From Prorocentrum cordatum (Eukaryota > Sar > Dinophyceae > Prorocentrales > Prorocentraceae), in assembly GCA_963575745.1 (NCBI GenBank), contig CAUYUJ010013858.1, positions 396,005-438,001 of the forward strand: 41,997 nucleotides of DNA, read 5' to 3'. Made by a program: the position numbers and the translations under genes. Position 1 is the stretch's first letter. Each line of letters begins with the position of its first letter. Under the pieces are notes generated by a model. It searched no databases. It saw only the letters and a list, made by a program, of their open reading frames with translations, and was not told where the DNA came from. Of this stretch, positions 41,769-41,997 are shown piece by piece.

Positions 41769-41997
41769 CGGGCCCCGTCGCGAGTTCTTTCAGCCCTTTC
41801 GAGCGGCTTGTGCCGAGTGGTCGCCGAGCGCGCATGCCAAGGCTTCCGCGGGGGGCGAGGCGGCCAAGGCGCGGGCGACTGCGGCCAAGGCGCGGACGAA
41901 TGCGGCCAAGGCGCGGGCGAGCTCGACGACCTTCGGCATCCACGCTCGCGGCGTGAGAAGGAAGCGTTTGAGATACTTACGAAGTATAGTACTCCTT
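41769..41997 (+). CDS. Candidate exon with AKARA repeats, running off the window
   Basis: In a different phase from the preceding frame, the sequence reads REFFQPFRAACAEWSPSAHA, KASAGGEAAK, then three 21-bp units encoding AAKARAT-like repeats (about 41869-41931), and STTFGIHARGVRRKRLRYL, open to the window edge. It is helical and basic. No family is recognised, and the overlap with the other open frame means only one can be real. Confidence 0.3.

Overview
This window looks like nuclear DNA of a dinoflagellate. Four observations support this. The base composition is GC-rich. About half the sequence is simple or tandem repeat. Genes appear as short exons separated by repeat-rich introns, some of which seem to start with GA or GC instead of GT. 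A degenerate copy of the dinoflagellate spliced leader (22352-22373) lies 27 bases upstream of the start codon of the one large gene. The repertoire resembles GC-rich genera such as Prorocentrum or Polarella, but I cannot assign a genus. There are no bacterial-style operons, rRNA, tRNA or CRISPR arrays. Most long open frames are repeats that happen to lack stops.

Layout. 1-15.3 kb is mostly spacer. It holds blocks of a degenerate CTTGGGCC-type repeat in changing orientation, a MITE-like element (2693-2887), a poly-C/poly-G repeat pair flanking a minisatellite (9.8-10.9 kb), and several microsatellites. It also holds two weak multi-exon gene candidates (about 3.9-4.4 kb and 6.76-7.09 kb). 15.36-16.16 kb carries two exons of an unrecognised gene. 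16.5-18.5 kb has CACTCA arrays either side of a 152-bp tandem repeat and a long GAT tract. 20.08-20.22 kb is an isolated exon ending a CBS domain. 20.4-22.1 kb is again repeat arrays.

The best gene is at 22401-34379. A 3.5-kb first exon encodes a helix-turn-helix-like segment and a transposase-like set of Asp/Cys/His residues. An RG-rich second exon (26204 to about 26710) follows. A plausible third exon (33573-34379) encodes repeats of a nine-residue unit and a small Cys/His motif. The roughly 6.9-kb gap between exons 2 and 3 holds GATGAGG-type arrays and frameshifted gene relics, including a relic J-domain (28.8-29.0 kb).

34.4-38.7 kb holds two small gene candidates (36.36-36.81 kb and 37.29 kb) among arrays. 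39-42 kb is another zone of broken coding sequence: a second J-domain-like relic, a roughly 300-base poly-G tract, and a weak reverse-transcriptase-thumb-like segment.

All exon joins are inferred by eye from reading frame, splice-site look and protein-like composition. No transcript or database evidence was available.
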